From NCBI GenBank assembly GCA_035438585.1, contig DAORIO010000006.1, forward strand, positions 1 to 23,221: DNA of 23,221 nucleotides, read 5' to 3'. The stretch's first letter is position 1. Every line of letters starts with the position of its first letter. Position numbers and translations under genes: made by a program. Below the pieces are notes generated by a model. The model searched no databases. It was given only the letters and a program-made list of their open reading frames with translations, and was not told the origin of the DNA. Below, piece after piece: positions 1-8,162 of this stretch. The DNA is from DAORIO01 sp035438585 (GTDB lineage Bacteria; Patescibacteriota; Minisyncoccia; Phycocordibacterales; UBA9973).

Positions 1-69
1 TTGTGTACTAATTTCCACTTTACGAACGCCACGAGCTTCTGTACCATCTTCTAAATTTATTTTTTTCAT
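1..69 (-). CDS. N-terminus of an unknown protein (cut by window edge)
   Basis: Reading leftwards from an ATG at 69, an open frame of 23 codons runs off the window. The peptide begins MKKINLEDGTEARG and continues without a stop. It lies in the same direction as recJ and 112 nt beyond the recJ stop codon. The short piece is hydrophilic, with no signal peptide or membrane segment, and I do not recognise the family. There is no Shine-Dalgarno sequence before the ATG, as elsewhere in the window. It is probably a real gene because the start context and base composition match its neighbours, but 23 residues are too few to assign a function. Confidence 0.5.
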   Translation of the reverse strand, partial: MKKINLEDGTEARGVRKVEISTQ

Positions 70-136
70 AATAGAAAATTATTTTAATAATGATTAATAA
101 ACACCAAAAAACAAAATACCACCCTAATTTATTTAT

Positions 137-142
137 ATTATA
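137..142 (-). promoter_or_regulatory. Possible -10 element for the leftmost partial gene
   Basis: The minus strand has a perfect TATAAT here, in the gap between the recJ stop and the partial gene. A TTGTCC lies upstream, but at a 22-nt spacing that is too long for a standard promoter. The region is very AT-rich, so a chance match is possible. Confidence 0.3.
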
Positions 143-181
143 TATTTTTTTGTATTAAATTACTGGACAAATGTGGATAAT

Positions 182-1858
182 TTAAAATATATCTATTATT
201 CTAAGCCTGATTTTCTCATAACCACCAAAAAAACTTTTTTCAATAATACCAATCAAATCCACCATTGAACCCTCCTTTAAGTTTTTTTCATAATCTTCTG
301 GTTTTTTAAAAAAAGCAATTGCCTTAATTATTTGACCATTTTGACTAATTTCAAGCTCTAAATGATTTTTTTCCTTACCAAACAACTTAATTTTCAAAAC
401 TAAAGCATCTTTAAGTCTAAAAATTGGTTTTGGATTACCCATTCCAAACGGGGCAAACTTTTCCATCTCTATTACACCCTGTCTATGTGTAAAATAAGGC
501 TCAAATTCTATAAAATCATTACTTTCCTCATCTATTTCTGCATTTATTTTCAAAAAAGCCTCTTCTAGAGCTATCGGCAAATTGTGAATCTCTTCATCCT
601 TAACTGAAAATCCACCCGCTTTCTTGTGTCCGCCTATGTCTATAAATGATTCTGCTGTGTTTTTCATAATATTTACAACATCAGCTCCCCCAAAAGAACG
701 ACAAGATCCTTTGATTATCTCTTTCTCTCCATGAGTTCTACCCCAAACAAAAGTTGTTTTTTTATACTCCTCACAAAGCTTGCTAGCCAAAAGGCCCAAC
801 AACCCCGGACTCCAAGTCGGGCTTCCAACACAAATAACATTCTCAAAACCTCTTGTTTTTATACTCTTATTGGCTTCTTTCATCATACTCGCGACGATTA
901 TCTTTCTTTTATCGGATAGTTTTGCCAAATCTTCAGATAAAATATCGGCAGAATCCTTGTCTTCAGCACTTAAAAGCTGGTATGCCTTATAAGCTTCGTC
1001 CATTCGTGAAGCGGCATTTATCTTTGGAGCAATAGAAAAATTTATATCGTCTTCTGTGATATTTCTAATATTTATTTTTGATCTATCAGCCAAAGCTTTG
1101 AGTCCGAGGCGTTTCCCTTTTCTCATAACCATAAGGCCGTATTTTGCCAAAACCCTATTTTCGTCAATGAGCGGAACTTGATCAGCAATAGTCGACAGGG
1201 CCACCAAATCAAGCAACCATTTCTCTTTACCTAGTGGATATTTAAAATATTCATGATATTTATCTAGAAAACCCAAAATAACTTTGTAAGTAATTCCTGT
1301 TCCGCAAAGTTCTTTGAATGGATACTTTGAGCTCTTAAGTTTTGGATTTATTAAAGCAAATGGTTTGGGTAAAATATCTGGTGCTTCGTGGTGATCAATA
1401 ACAATAACGTTTACTCCATTTGCTTCAGCAAAATCAATCGCCTCTCTTGCTGTTGTTCCTAAATCAATAGTAATAAGTAAAGTCGTTTTTAAATCTATAA
1501 TTTTCTCTAGTATCCCTTGATGGAGCCCGTAACCCAAAGTATTTCGATCAGGAATGTATACTTCCAAATGTCTAACCCCCAAACTCCTTAAAAATTCAGA
1601 TAGTATTGTCGCCCCAGGTATTCCGTCACAGTCATAGTCAGAGTATATAGCTATTTTCTCTCCTGTTGTTATAGCGCTAAAAATTCTCTCAATCGCTTTT
1701 TCAAGATCAGGCAAAAGTTTAGGGTCGTGCAAATCCCTTATATAATCAGGATTTAAAAACTTTTCTTTTTCAATTTCTGTTTTAATACCTATTTTTTCAA
1801 ATAGTTTATCGAAAACATTTTCCATATTGGATTCATTAGAGGTCTTTTGCGTAAGCAT
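182..1858 (-). CDS. recJ: Single-strand DNA 5'-3' exonuclease RecJ
   Basis: A DHH-family phosphoesterase that degrades single-stranded DNA 5' to 3' in recombination and repair. Numbered from the ATG at 1858, the metal-binding motifs are visible: DYDCDG at about residue 74, IDLGTT at about 132, the DHH triad at about 155 and CGTGITYK at about 185. LSTIADQVPL follows, and the DHHA1 nucleic-acid motif GGHKKAGG lies near 409. The C-terminal OB-like region runs to FEPYFTHRQG and beyond. The length of 558 aa is normal for compact RecJ proteins. The frame extends to a TTG at 1864, but the ATG at 1858 is preferred because a TACAAT -10 ends 7 nt before it. It is transcribed divergently from the HIT gene across a gap of only 23 nt. 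Confidence 0.95.
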   Translation of the reverse strand: MLTQKTSNESNMENVFDKLFEKIGIKTEIEKEKFLNPDYIRDLHDPKLLPDLEKAIERIFSAITTGEKIAIYSDYDCDGIPGATILSEFLRSLGVRHLEVYIPDRNTLGYGLHQGILEKIIDLKTTLLITIDLGTTAREAIDFAEANGVNVIVIDHHEAPDILPKPFALINPKLKSSKYPFKELCGTGITYKVILGFLDKYHEYFKYPLGKEKWLLDLVALSTIADQVPLIDENRVLAKYGLMVMRKGKRLGLKALADRSKINIRNITEDDINFSIAPKINAASRMDEAYKAYQLLSAEDKDSADILSEDLAKLSDKRKIIVASMMKEANKSIKTRGFENVICVGSPTWSPGLLGLLASKLCEEYKKTTFVWGRTHGEKEIIKGSCRSFGGADVVNIMKNTAESFIDIGGHKKAGGFSVKDEEIHNLPIALEEAFLKINAEIDEESNDFIEFEPYFTHRQGVIEMEKFAPFGMGNPKPIFRLKDALVLKIKLFGKEKNHLELEISQNGQIIKAIAFFKKPEDYEKNLKEGSMVDLIGIIEKSFFGGYEKIRLRIIDIF

Positions 1859-1875
1859 GGTCAAAATTGTATCAT
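1847..1875 (+). promoter_or_regulatory. Promoter of the HIT gene, overlapping the recJ promoter
   Basis: On the plus strand TTGCGT (1847-1852) is followed after 17 nt by TATCAT (1870-1875), 6 nt before the ATG at 1882. On the minus strand TACAAT (1871-1866) lies 7 nt before the recJ ATG at 1858. The two -10 elements share bases, so the divergent genes would compete for one polymerase site, and both transcripts would begin at or next to their start codons. The recJ side has no good -35. Confidence 0.5.
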
Positions 1876-1881
1876 GGAAAC

Positions 1882-2268
1882 ATGAATGACTGTATTTTTT
1901 GCAAAATAATCAAAGGAGAAATTCCAAGCTATAAAATTTATGAAGATAAATCTTTTATTTCGTTCTTAGACATCAACCCAGTATCAAAAGGACACGTTCT
2001 TATAATTCCTAAAAATCACATTGAGTGGATGCAAGAAGCTGAAGACTCATTAATTAGCAAGGTTTTTATATTGGCTAAAAAAATAATGCTAACTATAAAA
2101 GAAAAACTACCGTGTGATTATGTACAAGTATCTGTTGTTGGTAAAGATGTTCCGCATTTTCATGTGCATTTGATACCAAGAAACCTAGGAGACGACATAC
2201 ATCATAAAGAAGTACTTAAATACAGAGATGGTGAAATAAACGAAATAATAAATAAAATAAAAATGTAA
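1882..2268 (+). CDS. HIT-family nucleotide hydrolase/transferase
   Basis: A histidine-triad protein of 128 aa. Family members hydrolyse or transfer nucleotidyl groups on substrates such as AMP-lysine or dinucleoside polyphosphates. Visible are the zinc-ligand pair C4-x-x-C7 (MNDCIFCKII), the conserved block FLDINPVSKGHVLIIPKNH at about 28-46, and the catalytic triad P-H92-F-H94-V-H96-L-IPR. A TTG five codons upstream would also keep the frame open, but the ATG at 1882 gives the usual short N-terminus and sits 6 nt after a -10 hexamer. The gene stands alone, divergent from recJ, and ends 4 nt before a bidirectional terminator shared with the converging pgk. The natural substrate cannot be read from the sequence. 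Confidence 0.93.
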   Translation: MNDCIFCKIIKGEIPSYKIYEDKSFISFLDINPVSKGHVLIIPKNHIEWMQEAEDSLISKVFILAKKIMLTIKEKLPCDYVQVSVVGKDVPHFHVHLIPRNLGDDIHHKEVLKYRDGEINEIINKIKM

Positions 2269-2271
2269 AAG

Positions 2272-2299
2272 AAAAAGCGACCTTGCATGGTCGCTTTTT
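2272..2299. terminator. Bidirectional terminator between the HIT gene and pgk
   Basis: AAAAAGCGACC and GGTCGCTTTTT form a stem around the loop TTGCAT, with A and T runs on both sides. It can stop the HIT transcript on the plus strand and the tpiA-pgk transcript on the minus strand. Confidence 0.88.
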
Positions 2300-2336
2300 A
2301 AATTTTTGATTGATTTATTAATAGACGGGTTTAAAG

Positions 2337-3458
2337 CTATTTTATTATAGCTTCTATGCCAACAAGGTTACCAAAAGCCAAAAAATCAAGAGTTGCCCCT
2401 CCTCCAGTCGAAACAAACTTATATTTTCCAAGACTATTTTCCTTTTCAAGGATAGCGAGCGTATCTCCTCCCCCTAAATAAACGTCCCCTGTTACATCCG
2501 CCAAAAAATAAAGTAAGTTATTGGTTGTCTTATCGAATCCATTCTCATAATTTCCGAGTGGTCCATTCCAAAGAATTGTTTTTGCCTCTTTCGCTAACTC
2601 AAAAATCTGTTCCATACTTTTATGTCCAATATCTACAATATTTTCATCTTCTGTTACTTCATTTAAAAGTCTTTCCTTTACTCCATTTGGGCCTGTCACC
2701 ACAACGTCTACCGGAAGGTGCAAATTTGCTCTACCTAAAAATGGTTCGGTTAGTTCTGGATTGTCAGCCAATGACACCCCAGTTTCAAAACCCTGTGCTT
2801 CAAAAAAAGAATTTGCTAATGCTCCGGCAACATACACATTATCTGCTCGATCCAAAAAGTTTTTAAGTAACGGAACTTTTGTACTGATTTTTGCACCACC
2901 TGAAATAAATAAAAATGGATGGTTGGGATTTTCTGAAACAATACTCAAATTTTCAATTTCATTTAAAATACCGAATCCGAAAAAAGATGGTAAATATTTT
3001 GGAAGTCCTACTATACTTGCGTGCTCGCGGTGTGAAACAGAAAACGCATCATTTACATAAAAGTTTGCAATACTTGAAAGCTCTTTTGCAAATGAGTCGT
3101 CATTTTTTTCTTCCAATTCGTTTCTACGAATATTTTCAACTAGAACAATTTCATTTTCTTCTATACTTTTTTTTATATCTGAAACATTAGGATTTTCACA
3201 AAAGAAAGCTTCTATTTGTTTTTGTTTCAATAAATAAACAAAAGGTAAAAGTGAATCTTCTTTTTTACCACGATGACTAATTATAATAATTTTACATCCT
3301 TTGTCTTTTAGAAAATTAATAGTCGGAAGACTTTGTAAAAACCGCTGGCTATTTATCTCAGGATTTCCAGGGACATTATAGTCAACTCTCAAAATAACAA
3401 TATCGCCAGTGGCGCCATTAAAATTTTCTATTTTATATGGAATAATTTTATCCTGCAT
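2337..3458 (-). CDS. pgk: Phosphoglycerate kinase
   Basis: Transfers phosphate from 1,3-bisphosphoglycerate to ADP in lower glycolysis, the main substrate-level ATP step in fermenting CPR cells. Visible motifs are LRVDYNVPG near the N-terminus, SHRGKK, NDAFSVSHREHASIVG, GGAKISTKVPLL, NGPLGNYE, GGGDTLAIL and STGGGATLDFL at the C-terminus. Together they cover both Rossmann-like lobes. From the ATG at 3458 the protein has 373 aa, slightly shorter than typical bacterial enzymes. An ATG at 3488 would add ten residues. The later start is chosen because it places RVDYN at the usual distance and overlaps the tpiA stop by 11 nt, suggesting translational coupling. There is no Shine-Dalgarno sequence at either start. 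It forms an operon with tpiA. Confidence 0.96.
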   Translation of the reverse strand: MQDKIIPYKIENFNGATGDIVILRVDYNVPGNPEINSQRFLQSLPTINFLKDKGCKIIIISHRGKKEDSLLPFVYLLKQKQIEAFFCENPNVSDIKKSIEENEIVLVENIRRNELEEKNDDSFAKELSSIANFYVNDAFSVSHREHASIVGLPKYLPSFFGFGILNEIENLSIVSENPNHPFLFISGGAKISTKVPLLKNFLDRADNVYVAGALANSFFEAQGFETGVSLADNPELTEPFLGRANLHLPVDVVVTGPNGVKERLLNEVTEDENIVDIGHKSMEQIFELAKEAKTILWNGPLGNYENGFDKTTNNLLYFLADVTGDVYLGGGDTLAILEKENSLGKYKFVSTGGGATLDFLAFGNLVGIEAIIK

Positions 3459-4194
3459 AAGAAATAATTTGTAAGAACTTTTTAGCATTTAGACTTGCTC
3501 GTCCAACCAAAAGGCCATCGACACCGCCTGCGCTCAAAAAATTTTCAGCATTTACTTCGTCTACTGACCCACCGTATAAAATCTTTGGGGCTTTTTCAAT
3601 TTTAAATAATTCTCTAATTGTTTTTTTAATAAACAAAGCCATTTCTTTTGCTTCATCAGGAGTTGCCTGTCTTTCAGCGTTACTTCCAATAGCCCAAATC
3701 GGTTCATAGGCAACAATTATTTTTGTAATTTTATTTTCTGGCACAAGTGACAATGATTTTGAAAGTTGATTTTTAATAAACTTAAAAAACTCTCCTTGAT
3801 TATCTCGGACCGATTCTCCAACACACAAAACTGGAGTTACTCCTTCAGAAAGAAGGCTTTGTACTTTTTTAGAAACAACTTCATCTGTTGTGCCCGCAAG
3901 CCTTGACTCTGAATGACCAACAATTGAGTACTTCACCCCTAAAGTTTTTAAATGTCTTGGAGAAAGAGTGCCAGTAAAAGATCCAACTGATTCGAGTCCT
4001 GTGTCTTGAGCTCCCAATATTAAACTTCCTTTTAGTCCATAAAAAAGAGATTGAAAAAAGGGCGGAGGGCAAACAACGACTTCAGAATTTTTAAATTTTC
4101 TTAGATTTTTAGCAATATCAGTAAAAAGTTTTTTAGCAGTTTTTGGATCATTTGGATTAGTCTTCCAATTTCCAATAATTATTTTCTTTTGCAT
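3448..4194 (-). CDS. tpiA: Triosephosphate isomerase
   Basis: Interconverts dihydroxyacetone phosphate and glyceraldehyde 3-phosphate. The 248-aa TIM barrel is complete. GNWKTN carries Asn9 and the catalytic Lys11, IVGHSESR carries the electrophile His94, and VAYEPIWAIG carries the base Glu164. SFTGTLSPRHLK and the phosphate-binding LYGGSV near residue 207 are also present. The usual Met after the catalytic Lys is Thr here. The gene is the first of a two-gene operon with pgk, whose ATG lies inside the tpiA end. A TAAAAT hexamer lies 6 nt before the ATG, so the transcript may be leaderless; an AAAGG directly abutting the ATG is too close to act as a ribosome site. Confidence 0.97.
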   Translation of the reverse strand: MQKKIIIGNWKTNPNDPKTAKKLFTDIAKNLRKFKNSEVVVCPPPFFQSLFYGLKGSLILGAQDTGLESVGSFTGTLSPRHLKTLGVKYSIVGHSESRLAGTTDEVVSKKVQSLLSEGVTPVLCVGESVRDNQGEFFKFIKNQLSKSLSLVPENKITKIIVAYEPIWAIGSNAERQATPDEAKEMALFIKKTIRELFKIEKAPKILYGGSVDEVNAENFLSAGGVDGLLVGRASLNAKKFLQIISYAG

Positions 4195-4200
4195 CCTTTG

Positions 4201-4206
4201 ATTTTA
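4201..4206 (-). promoter_or_regulatory. -10 element of the tpiA-pgk operon
   Basis: TAAAAT on the minus strand, 6 nt before the tpiA ATG. The best -35 is weak (TTAGAA at an 18-nt spacing). The position just after the terminator of the upstream surface-protein unit fits a fresh transcription start. Confidence 0.45.
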
Positions 4207-4232
4207 CCTTAAATATTAAATTCTTTCTAATA

Positions 4233-4262
4233 AAAAAACTCGGACAACGCCGAGCTTTTTTA
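4233..4262 (-). terminator. Terminator after the Gly-rich surface-protein gene
   Basis: The stem CTCGG/CCGAG with loop ACAACG is flanked by A and T runs. Read on the minus strand the hairpin is followed by seven T residues, closing the surface-protein unit before tpiA. The stem is short, with 5 GC-rich pairs plus flanking A-T pairs. Confidence 0.75.
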
Positions 4263-4272
4263 TTTTATATAT

Positions 4273-5670
4273 TTAGATACTAAAACTAATTATTACAGCA
4301 CCTGGTCTTCCCGTGTCACCCCGACATGTTCCAGGAACGTTACAAGACAAATTTGTACTCAAAGCGTCACCACCATATCCACCATTACCGAAATTATCCT
4401 GTTGACCAGAAGGTCCACCCATACCACCAGTAACACCTGTATCAAAAACTACTGAACCATTTATATTTTTTGTGACTCTAACTTTTCCATCAAGTCCAAT
4501 TTGAGGAGTAGTACTTTGACCTGATCCAGTAAGACCTCCAATACCAACATTTGAACCCCCGGCAAAAGCACCTTTTCCACCCTTACCACCCGTAACCGTT
4601 ATATTAACTGCTGGCAAATTGTAAGGTGCACCAGTAGCATTTCCATTAAAGTAACTGTTTCCGCCGTCTTCACCTGTTCCATAATTTACATTACTTGAGT
4701 TCCAAGAATCTTCTACCCCACCTCCTCCAGCACTTCCAACACCTATTGTATACAGCCAACCAGGAGCAACTGTTACACTTGTAGACGTTATACCTCCGGC
4801 ACCTCCTCCGCCTCCTCCACCGCGTCTTACACAACCAGAAAGACTTGGTGACATATTAAACACACAACCATTCGCACCATAACCATTTCCAATATACTGA
4901 GAATCGATGGACGCTCCACCACCACCTCCTCCTCCACCAACAACTGTTACAGAAATTTGACTAAGTCCAGCTGGGGCAATAAATCTAGGTATACCTGTAG
5001 TTGGGGCGCAGTTTCCACATATAGCTTGGAAATTTGCCGGATTACCATAAATACTATAATTTCCAGTACTTACATCTTTTGTATAGTAAATTGCCACATT
5101 TGTTTGTTCTGTTGAATCACTTGCAGAAGAACAACCAAGGTCATCAGGGAAATCGGTGTTTCCATCTCCATCATTATCAATTGTATCGTTACATTGTGTT
5201 GTTGGAGGAGTTACCCCATCATCTTCATCATTGTCAGATGAAGACGTACAACCTGAGTCTGCAGGAAAGTCTATATCTCCATCTCCGTCGTTATCTATTC
5301 CATCACTACACTCTGGTGATGCAGCGGGTGCTCCACATAAAACTAATTTTCCAGCAGAATCTGCGCAAACATATGAATTAGTACCGTTAGCAAGTTTATG
5401 AACATACAAATCACCACTATTAGAAGGATTTATTGCATCTTTTACAAAAACATCTCTAGAAAAAAGTGCATTGTTCCAAGCAACAAAACCTTGAACACCC
5501 AAGCCTCCATTTTTTAACTGACCAGTCGTACCCACATTTATTGGGGCTTCTGCATTATTACCAGGAGGGCTTCCTGCTGGAGCAACCCAGTTTGTTGCAT
5601 AAGAAATACCGGCTGATAATGTTAGACCTAGAACGATTATTTTTAATCCATTTAAAACTTGCTTTTTCAT
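4273..5670 (-). CDS. Secreted Gly-rich surface protein with two CxDGIDNDGDG repeats
   Basis: A 465-aa exported protein. Residues 1-25 form a Sec signal peptide (KKQ, then a hydrophobic stretch, ending ISYA). Residues 27-75 hold the WVAPAGSPPGNNAEAPINVG block that often follows the signal peptide in Parcubacteria envelope proteins. Two 21-residue repeats at 121-141 and 160-180 have the pattern C-x-D-x-IDNDGDG-x-x-DFP-x-D-x-GC, resembling calcium-binding thrombospondin type 3 loops with a disulfide. From about 230 to the end is a Gly-rich beta domain with runs of up to eight Gly, ending GRPGAVIISFSI. It is the last gene of the surface unit, 55 nt after the 811-aa gene. Its role, probably structural or adhesive at the cell surface, is inferred. 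Confidence 0.85.
   Translation of the reverse strand: MKKQVLNGLKIIVLGLTLSAGISYATNWVAPAGSPPGNNAEAPINVGTTGQLKNGGLGVQGFVAWNNALFSRDVFVKDAINPSNSGDLYVHKLANGTNSYVCADSAGKLVLCGAPAASPECSDGIDNDGDGDIDFPADSGCTSSSDNDEDDGVTPPTTQCNDTIDNDGDGNTDFPDDLGCSSASDSTEQTNVAIYYTKDVSTGNYSIYGNPANFQAICGNCAPTTGIPRFIAPAGLSQISVTVVGGGGGGGGASIDSQYIGNGYGANGCVFNMSPSLSGCVRRGGGGGGGAGGITSTSVTVAPGWLYTIGVGSAGGGGVEDSWNSSNVNYGTGEDGGNSYFNGNATGAPYNLPAVNITVTGGKGGKGAFAGGSNVGIGGLTGSGQSTTPQIGLDGKVRVTKNINGSVVFDTGVTGGMGGPSGQQDNFGNGGYGGDALSTNLSCNVPGTCRGDTGRPGAVIISFSI
5131..5310 (-). repeat. Two coding repeats of a Ca-binding-like Cys/Asp motif
   Basis: Codons 121-141 (5310-5248) and 160-180 (5193-5131) of the Gly-rich protein encode two 21-residue repeats separated by an Asp/Ser/Thr-rich linker. 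Asp residues sit at alternating positions in IDNDGDG, as in calcium-binding loops, and a Cys begins and ends each repeat. Confidence 0.8.
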
Positions 5671-5672
5671 AT

Positions 5673-5729
5673 GTTTATAATTTTACCATGCTAATAATAA
5701 TTTTTATTAAAAATTGTTTATAATTTTAT
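5673..5729 (-). repeat. Direct repeat in the gap between two surface-protein genes
   Basis: The plus-strand motif TGTTTATAATTTTA occurs at 5673-5686 and 5715-5728, 42 nt apart. The upstream copy (minus-strand sense) overlaps the stop codon of the 811-aa gene, and the other lies just before the ATG of the Gly-rich gene. Each contains TAAAAT and TATAAA on the minus strand, so they could be -10-like elements or a paired protein site. Confidence 0.45.
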
Positions 5730-8161
5730 CTTTCTTCAATGATTGGTTTTATGTTTCCGCTTCCACCGCCACCTCCTGGAGGTGTTACGTTACAATCTGT
5801 CGCAACAATAACTGAAACTTGAGAGCTTGCTGAATCTCCGGCGCCGTCAATACAAGATATTGAATAATTTAATGTATCTCCATCAGAAATATTAGTTGGA
5901 ATAAACGGACCAAAATCAACAAATCCATTATTGTTTAGGTTATTCAAGAAAACAGAGAAACTATTCCATCCTGGAGCACCTCCAGTCGGCCCAGAAAAAC
6001 CTGTTGTACAAGAAGAAAATGGATTTGATTGTGCACTAGCCGAACTTACAGTCAACGTAAGAGGGTCGCCCGGTTCAATACAAGAAGTATTAGTGTTTAA
6101 ATCCAAGTAAACATTTGCACTATTTCTCGGCACCACAGTAATCGAATCAGTAACAATTGGAATATGAGTATTATTTAACTTATCTTCACAAGTAATATTG
6201 TAATAAACTATATCTCCAACACTTGCTCCTCCTATATCAATACCAGGGAAACTTCCGTCTGGATCATAAGTTGCATTATTCATTGCGTTCCATGCTGTTG
6301 TCGGAGAAGAAGTTATGTCACAAGTTCCAGAATTAAAATCTCCAGCTAATTTTTTAATATCAATCTTTACAGTTCCACCTTCTTCGACAGTATTTGAATT
6401 TCCGTCATTATCATTTTCATCAATTGCATTAATTGCTAACTGTAAACCATTAAGCCCTATAACTGAAACTTGGGTTGAGGCTACATAATTTTGCAAAGTA
6501 TTTTTATCTCTACATGTCAAAGTATATGTTGTCGTTGCTGGTATAACAGATACATTATTTTCAATTGCGGTAAATGAATTACCTGCAAAAAGATCTGTTT
6601 TTGGCCCAAACCAAGCACCGTTTGGAGATGAAACTCCCCCCATACCAATTGCAGAACATTCTAAATCTTTATTTAAAACAGACTCCCATCTTAGAGAAAT
6701 TTTTTCTCCTGGGTTTACTTGACTAATAGCCTGACTTCCAGAAACGTAAGGATCTTTGTGTGCAGTTAAAACAAGAGAAACATTTTCGTTTACAACAACA
6801 GTATCTTGACCACAAACAATATTAGGGGCTCCGCCACAAGAAGCTCCAGTAGTTCCAGTACCCCTTGTACAACTTAGTTTAAAAATAGTTGAATCACCGA
6901 CAGCACTCCCTGGAACAAGCACATCATTAATAACACCAGATGTTCCCAAGAAAATATACGGTAATGGTTGGAAAAGAGGAGTTGTCCATTTTGGATTTGT
7001 ATAAACTACTCCATTAAAAGTAGTCATTCCTACACACGTATTTGGAACTATTGCATTTGTTGTCCAAGTTATGTCAGTCAAGAAAAATCCATTTGCGTCT
7101 GGAACATTTTTAGGATTAGCACTAACAACAACTGACGCAACCTTACCTCCAGGAAGAATTGTTACTAAAATATTTCTAACCATTGGACCAATAGTCCCTG
7201 TCCCATTCTCATCCCCGTCACAAGTAATTGTAAAAGACTTAGTTATTGCAGCTGATGTTGTATTCAAAAAAGTAAGAGCTGGCCATGCGTGTCCTCCATT
7301 TGTTGAACTTCGCCCTGGATTTCCAGAGAGCCAGTCACCACTTGCCTTACAGCTATTTGGCACTACATCTAAAACATTCCAACTCAGCACAACGTTATTA
7401 TTTGAAGAAGTTGAAGACGTTGAAACAGAAGGTGTTTGTTGATTTGCTGTTACGCTTCCAGAAGTTGTTGTTGCTGTAAAAGTTACAAGAGATTTGCCAC
7501 CAGCATTTCCATCAATAAAAACTTGACTCATGTCTATCCATCCAACATTTAATGGTCCACCCCATGCAAAACCAGACAAAAACCTTTGCCCTTGTGCATT
7601 TGGTTGACTAACACTAACAGAGTAAGACCCGCTTTGATTTCCAGCAAAAACAGCATCACCAGAAAAACTAATCCAACCATCCCATCCGCCATTAGGATTG
7701 TCTGACATAGAACTACAATTACCAGGAACATTTGTACCTAGTGTGTTTAATGTAGCACTACAAAATCTAGCCCAACCAACAATATTATTCCCAACAAGAC
7801 GAGCATTTACCGGAGTGGTACCAGAGCCGACAGGAAAACCAGAAAGACCTCCAAATTTAACCCAGCCATAACTTTTAGCTCCAGTATTAGCATCTACTGG
7901 ATTTGCCCAAGCATATCCAGACAAATTACCACTAGAATCAATCACAACCTGATAATTTACAGGATTATTCACTCCATCCTTAAAAGAAATCCACCCAGCA
8001 CCACCCGGAGAACCAGTCGGCTGACCAATACCTGCCCAAGCCCAACCATCCATTTCTTGAAAAGATGTCTGAGCTTTTAATATAGAAACATCACCAAAAA
8101 CAAAAAAACCGATAACTAATACTCCTAATATAGAAAGAAAGAATTTTTTAGTGTTTTTCAT
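5726..8161 (-). CDS. Large secreted protein with Trp-rich GW repeats and Ig-like domains
   Basis: An 811-aa exported protein. Residues 1-30 are a signal peptide ending SILKA-Q. Residues 37-212 hold repeated Trp motifs: GWAWAG, GAGWISF, GYAWANP, SYGWVKF, VGWARF, GWDGWISF, GFAWGG and VGWIDM. After a Ser/Thr-rich linker (about 228-258) come four or five Ig-like units. These carry paired Cys such as LSWN...SCKASGDW...FTITC and LRWES...LECSA...YTLTC, a layout often seen in Parcubacteria secreted proteins. The tail is a Gly run followed by NIKPIIEER. No sortase motif or C-terminal membrane segment is visible, so how it is anchored is unknown. It starts 1 nt after the stop of the small upstream membrane protein, which indicates tight coupling. 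An adhesin or S-layer-like role is inference. Confidence 0.85.
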   Translation of the reverse strand: MKNTKKFFLSILGVLVIGFFVFGDVSILKAQTSFQEMDGWAWAGIGQPTGSPGGAGWISFKDGVNNPVNYQVVIDSSGNLSGYAWANPVDANTGAKSYGWVKFGGLSGFPVGSGTTPVNARLVGNNIVGWARFCSATLNTLGTNVPGNCSSMSDNPNGGWDGWISFSGDAVFAGNQSGSYSVSVSQPNAQGQRFLSGFAWGGPLNVGWIDMSQVFIDGNAGGKSLVTFTATTTSGSVTANQQTPSVSTSSTSSNNNVVLSWNVLDVVPNSCKASGDWLSGNPGRSSTNGGHAWPALTFLNTTSAAITKSFTITCDGDENGTGTIGPMVRNILVTILPGGKVASVVVSANPKNVPDANGFFLTDITWTTNAIVPNTCVGMTTFNGVVYTNPKWTTPLFQPLPYIFLGTSGVINDVLVPGSAVGDSTIFKLSCTRGTGTTGASCGGAPNIVCGQDTVVVNENVSLVLTAHKDPYVSGSQAISQVNPGEKISLRWESVLNKDLECSAIGMGGVSSPNGAWFGPKTDLFAGNSFTAIENNVSVIPATTTYTLTCRDKNTLQNYVASTQVSVIGLNGLQLAINAIDENDNDGNSNTVEEGGTVKIDIKKLAGDFNSGTCDITSSPTTAWNAMNNATYDPDGSFPGIDIGGASVGDIVYYNITCEDKLNNTHIPIVTDSITVVPRNSANVYLDLNTNTSCIEPGDPLTLTVSSASAQSNPFSSCTTGFSGPTGGAPGWNSFSVFLNNLNNNGFVDFGPFIPTNISDGDTLNYSISCIDGAGDSASSQVSVIVATDCNVTPPGGGGGSGNIKPIIEER

Positions 8162-8162
8162 T

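Noticed and set aside
5034..5401. Plus-strand frames opposite the Gly-rich protein gene
   Set aside because: Shadow frames of the repeated Asp/Gly codons; composition is biased and the minus-strand gene has a signal peptide and clear domains.
7071..7442. 123-aa plus-strand frame opposite the 811-aa gene
   Set aside because: Antisense shadow in a Thr/Ser-rich coding region, with no promoter or terminator of its own.
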